This document shows positions 61,201-64,000 of a stretch of DNA of 64,000 nt, in pieces. The stretch comes from Pyropia yezoensis (taxonomy: Eukaryota; Rhodophyta; Bangiophyceae; Bangiales; Bangiaceae). The stretch is from NCBI GenBank assembly GCA_009829735.1, contig CM020619.1, forward strand, positions 7,430,375-7,494,374. The letters run 5' to 3'. A program made the position numbers and the translations under genes. How positions within the stretch are numbered: position 1 is the stretch's first letter; every line of letters starts with the position of its first letter. The notes under the pieces are model-generated. The model searched no databases, had not been told where the DNA came from, and saw only the letters and a program-made list of their open reading frames with translations.

Positions 61201-64000
61201 CAGCAAGGACCCTGTCCAGTCGCCACAACTCCCGCATCCCCCACCCACCCACACAACCCACTTCTCCCTGGACCAGGCAAGCACAGCCACGGGAAAAGCA
61301 CAGGTGCAAGACGGAAAGAGAAGCGCCGGTAATTTCAGGCTAAGCAGCTCGGCTCGTCCCCATCTCCTCTCTCGGATTCTCGCCAGGCTTCTCAAACCTC
61401 GACATCTCCCCACCCCCCCCTCCCCCCCCTCCCGCCCCTCCCCTGTCGACCATCCCCCCCCCCCCCCCCCGTCTCGCGCACGTTGGCGTCAAGGCCAGCG
61501 TCCTCGTCGCCGCCTTTCCAACTCCTCCTCCCCAGCAAGGACCCTGTCCAGTCGCCACAACTCCCGCATCCCCCACCCACCCACACAACCCACTTCTCCC
61601 TGGACCAGGCAAGCACAGCCACAGGGAAAGCACAGGTGCAAGACGGAAAGAGAAGCGCCGGTAATTTCAGGCTAAGCAGCTCGGCTCGTCCCCATCTCCT
61701 CTCTCGGATTCTCGCCAGGCTTCTCAAACCTCGACATCTCCCCCACCCCCCCTCCCCCCCCTCCCGCCCCTCCCCTGTCGACCATCCCCCCCCCCTCCCC
61801 CCCGTCTCGCGCACGTTGGCGTCAAGGCCAGCGTCCTCGTCGCCGCCTTTCCAACTCCTCCTCCCCAGCAAGGACCCTGTCCAGTCGCCACAACTCCCGC
61901 ATCCCCCACCCACCCACACAACCCACTTCTCCCTGGACCAGGCAAGCACAGCCACGGGAAAGCACAGGTGCAAGACGGAAAGAGAAGCGCCGGTAATTTC
62001 AGGCTAAGCAGCTCGGCTCGTCCCCATCTCCTCTCTCGGATTCTCGCCAGGCTTCTCAAACTCCACATCTCCCCCACCCCCCCTCCCCCCCTCCCGCCCC
62101 TCCCCTGTCGACCATCCCCCCCCCCCCCCCCCGTCTCGCGCACGGTGGCGTCAAGGCCAGCGTCCTCGTCGCCGCCTTTCCAACTCCTCCTCCCCAGCAA
62201 GGACCCTGTCCAGTCGCCACAACTCCCGCATCCCCCACCCACCCACACAACCCACTTCTCCCTGGACCAGGCAAGCACAGCCACGGGAGAGCACAGGTGC
62301 AAGACGGAAAGAGAAGCGCCGGTAATTTCAGGCTAAGCAGCTAGGCTCGTCCCCATCTCCTCTCTCGGATTCTCGCAAGGCTTCTCAAACCTCGACATCT
62401 CCCCCACCCCCCCCTCCCCCCCCTCCCGCCCCTCCCCTGTCGACCATCCCCCCCACCCCCCCCCCCGTCTCGCGCACGGTGGCGTCCAGGCCAGCGTCCT
62501 CGTCGCCGCCTTTCCAACTCCTTCTCCCCAGCAAGGACCCTGTCCAGTCGCCACAACTCCCGCATCCCCCACCCACCCACACAACCCACTTCTCCCTGGA
62601 CCAGGCAAGCACAGCCACAGGGAAAGCACAGGTGCAAGACGGAAAGAGAAGCGCCGGTAATTTCAGGCTAAGCAGCTCGGCTCGTCCCCATCTCCTCTCT
62701 CGGATTCTCGCCAGGCTTCTCAAACCTCGACATCTCCCTCACCCCCCCCTCCCCCCCCCTCCCGCCCCTCCCCTGTCGACCATCCCCCCCCCCCTCCCCC
62801 CCGTCTCGCGCACGTTGGCGTCAAGGCCAGCGTCCTCGTCGCCGCCTTTCCAACTCCTCCTCCCCAGCAAGGACCCTGTCCAGTCGCCACAACTCCCGCA
62901 TCCCCCACCCACCCACACAACCCACTTCTCCCTGGACCAGGCAAGCACAGCCACGGGAAAAGCACAGGTGCAAGACGGAAAGAGAAGCGCCGGTAATTTC
63001 AGGCTAGGCAGCTAGGCTCGTCCCCATCTCCTCTCTCGGATTCTCACCAGGCTTTCAAACCTCCACATCTCCCTCACCCCCCCTCCCCCCCCCTCCCGCC
63101 CCTCCCCTGTCGACCATCCCCCCACCCTCCCCCCCGTCTCGCGCACGTTGGCGTCAAGGCCAGCGTCCTCGTCGCCGCCTTTCCAACTCCTTCTCCCCAG
63201 CAAGGACCCTGTCCAGTCGCCACAACTCCCGCATCCCCCACCCACCACACAACTCACTTCTCCCTGGACCAGGCAAGCACAGCCACGGGGAGAGCACAGG
63301 TGCAAGACGGAAAGAGAAGCGCCGGTAATTTCAGGCTAAGCAGCTCGGCTCGTCCCCATCTCCTCTCTCGGATTCTCGCCAGGCTTCTCAAACCTCGACA
63401 TCTCCCCCACCCCCCCCTCCCCCCCCCTCCCGCCCCTCCCCTGTCGACCATCCCCCCCACCCCCCCCCCCGTCTCGCGCACGTTGGCGTCAAGGCCAGCG
63501 TCCTCGTCGCCGCCTTTCCAACTCCTTCTCCCCAGCAAGGACCCTGTCCAGTCGCCACAACTCCCGCATCCCCCACCCACCCACACAACCCACTTCTCCC
63601 TGGACCAGGCAAGCACAGCCACAGGGAAAGCACAGGTGCAAGACGGAAAGAGAAGCGCCGGTAATTTCAGGCTAAGCAGCTCGGCTCGTCCCCATCTCCT
63701 CTCTCGGATTCTCGCCAGGCTTCTCAAACCTCGACATCTCCCTCACCCCCCCCTCCCCCCCCTCCCGCCCCTCCCCTGTCGACCATCCCCCCCCCCTCCC
63801 CCCCGTCTCGCGCACGTTGGCGTCAAGGCCAGCGTCCTCGTCGCCGCCTTTCCAACTCCTCCTCCCCAGCAAGGACCCTGTCCAGTCGCCACAACTCCCG
63901 CATCCCCCACCCACCCACACAACCCAATTCTCCCTGGACCAGGCAAGCACAGCCACGGGAAAAGCACAGGTGCAAGACGGAAAGAGAAGCGCCGGTTATT
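55235..64000. repeat. Satellite array, about 27 tandem units of 333 bp (some 290 bp), continuing past the window
   Basis: Using GGCCAGCGTCCTCGTCGCC as an anchor I count 27 copies between about 55330 and 63835. Spacing is mostly 330-337 bp; four steps of 287-290 bp come from units that lack about 43 bp of the C-rich block with CTGTCGACCATC. Each unit has a long pyrimidine block (runs of 6-15 C), a unique-sequence part and a purine-rich end (GACGGAAAGAGAAGCGCC). Units share blocks of private variants, showing higher-order duplication. The array has no internal gene. It begins abruptly at about 55235 and is still running at 64000. Confidence 0.97.

Noticed and set aside
55201-64000. CRISPR array
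   Set aside because: Units are ~333 bp with no short repeat/variable spacer pattern; the sequence between anchors is conserved. It is a eukaryotic satellite.

Overview
This is a eukaryotic nuclear window, most likely from a GC-rich, intron-poor alga. A red alga is my best guess. The reasons are: long GC-rich genes with none or few introns; a plastid-type peroxiredoxin Q with a transit-like leader; a tRNA-Phe gene split by a bulge-helix-bulge intron in the D-loop, a non-canonical position best known from red algal nuclear genomes; and a transposon load that includes a Fanzor (eukaryotic TnpB relative). The taxon is inferred, not proven.

Layout. 1-6.7 kb: 3' part of a Ty3/Gypsy chromovirus pol, followed by a convergent antisense ORF; both are unusually dense in short perfect hairpins. 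6.9-17 kb: transposon graveyard, with a decayed integrase on the minus strand, a ~1 kb foldback element, a 444-bp TIR element, and a pogo/Tigger-like transposase broken by one in-frame stop. 17.0 kb: tRNA-Thr. 17-21.3 kb: gene-poor, lower-GC DNA. 21.3-23.7 kb: an ABC ATPase and a small unknown protein. 24.9-49.5 kb: the gene-rich core, holding a STE20/GCK-type kinase (4 exons), a VHS-GAT adaptor, a GRAM-VASt-TM lipid-transfer-type protein, the Fanzor gene, tRNA-Phe, peroxiredoxin Q (2 exons), a 0.9 kb nonautonomous TIR transposon, and a second VHS-GAT adaptor. 53-54.7 kb: a three-exon Cys-rich protein. 55.2-64.0 kb: a 333-bp satellite array that runs off the window.

How the genes relate. The two VHS-GAT proteins are paralogues in opposite orientation and look like ESCRT-0/TOM1-type ubiquitin-cargo adaptors. 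The GRAM-VASt protein would act at membrane contact sites. The Fanzor gene sits between the GRAM-VASt gene and tRNA-Phe and is bracketed by an identical 16-bp direct repeat, so it is probably a mobile unit; its 3' flank folds well and is a candidate guide-RNA region.

Most interesting items: the Fanzor locus, the D-loop-intron tRNA-Phe, and the hairpin-rich retroelement. Splice sites were assigned by eye from reading frame and family alignment. No database search was run.
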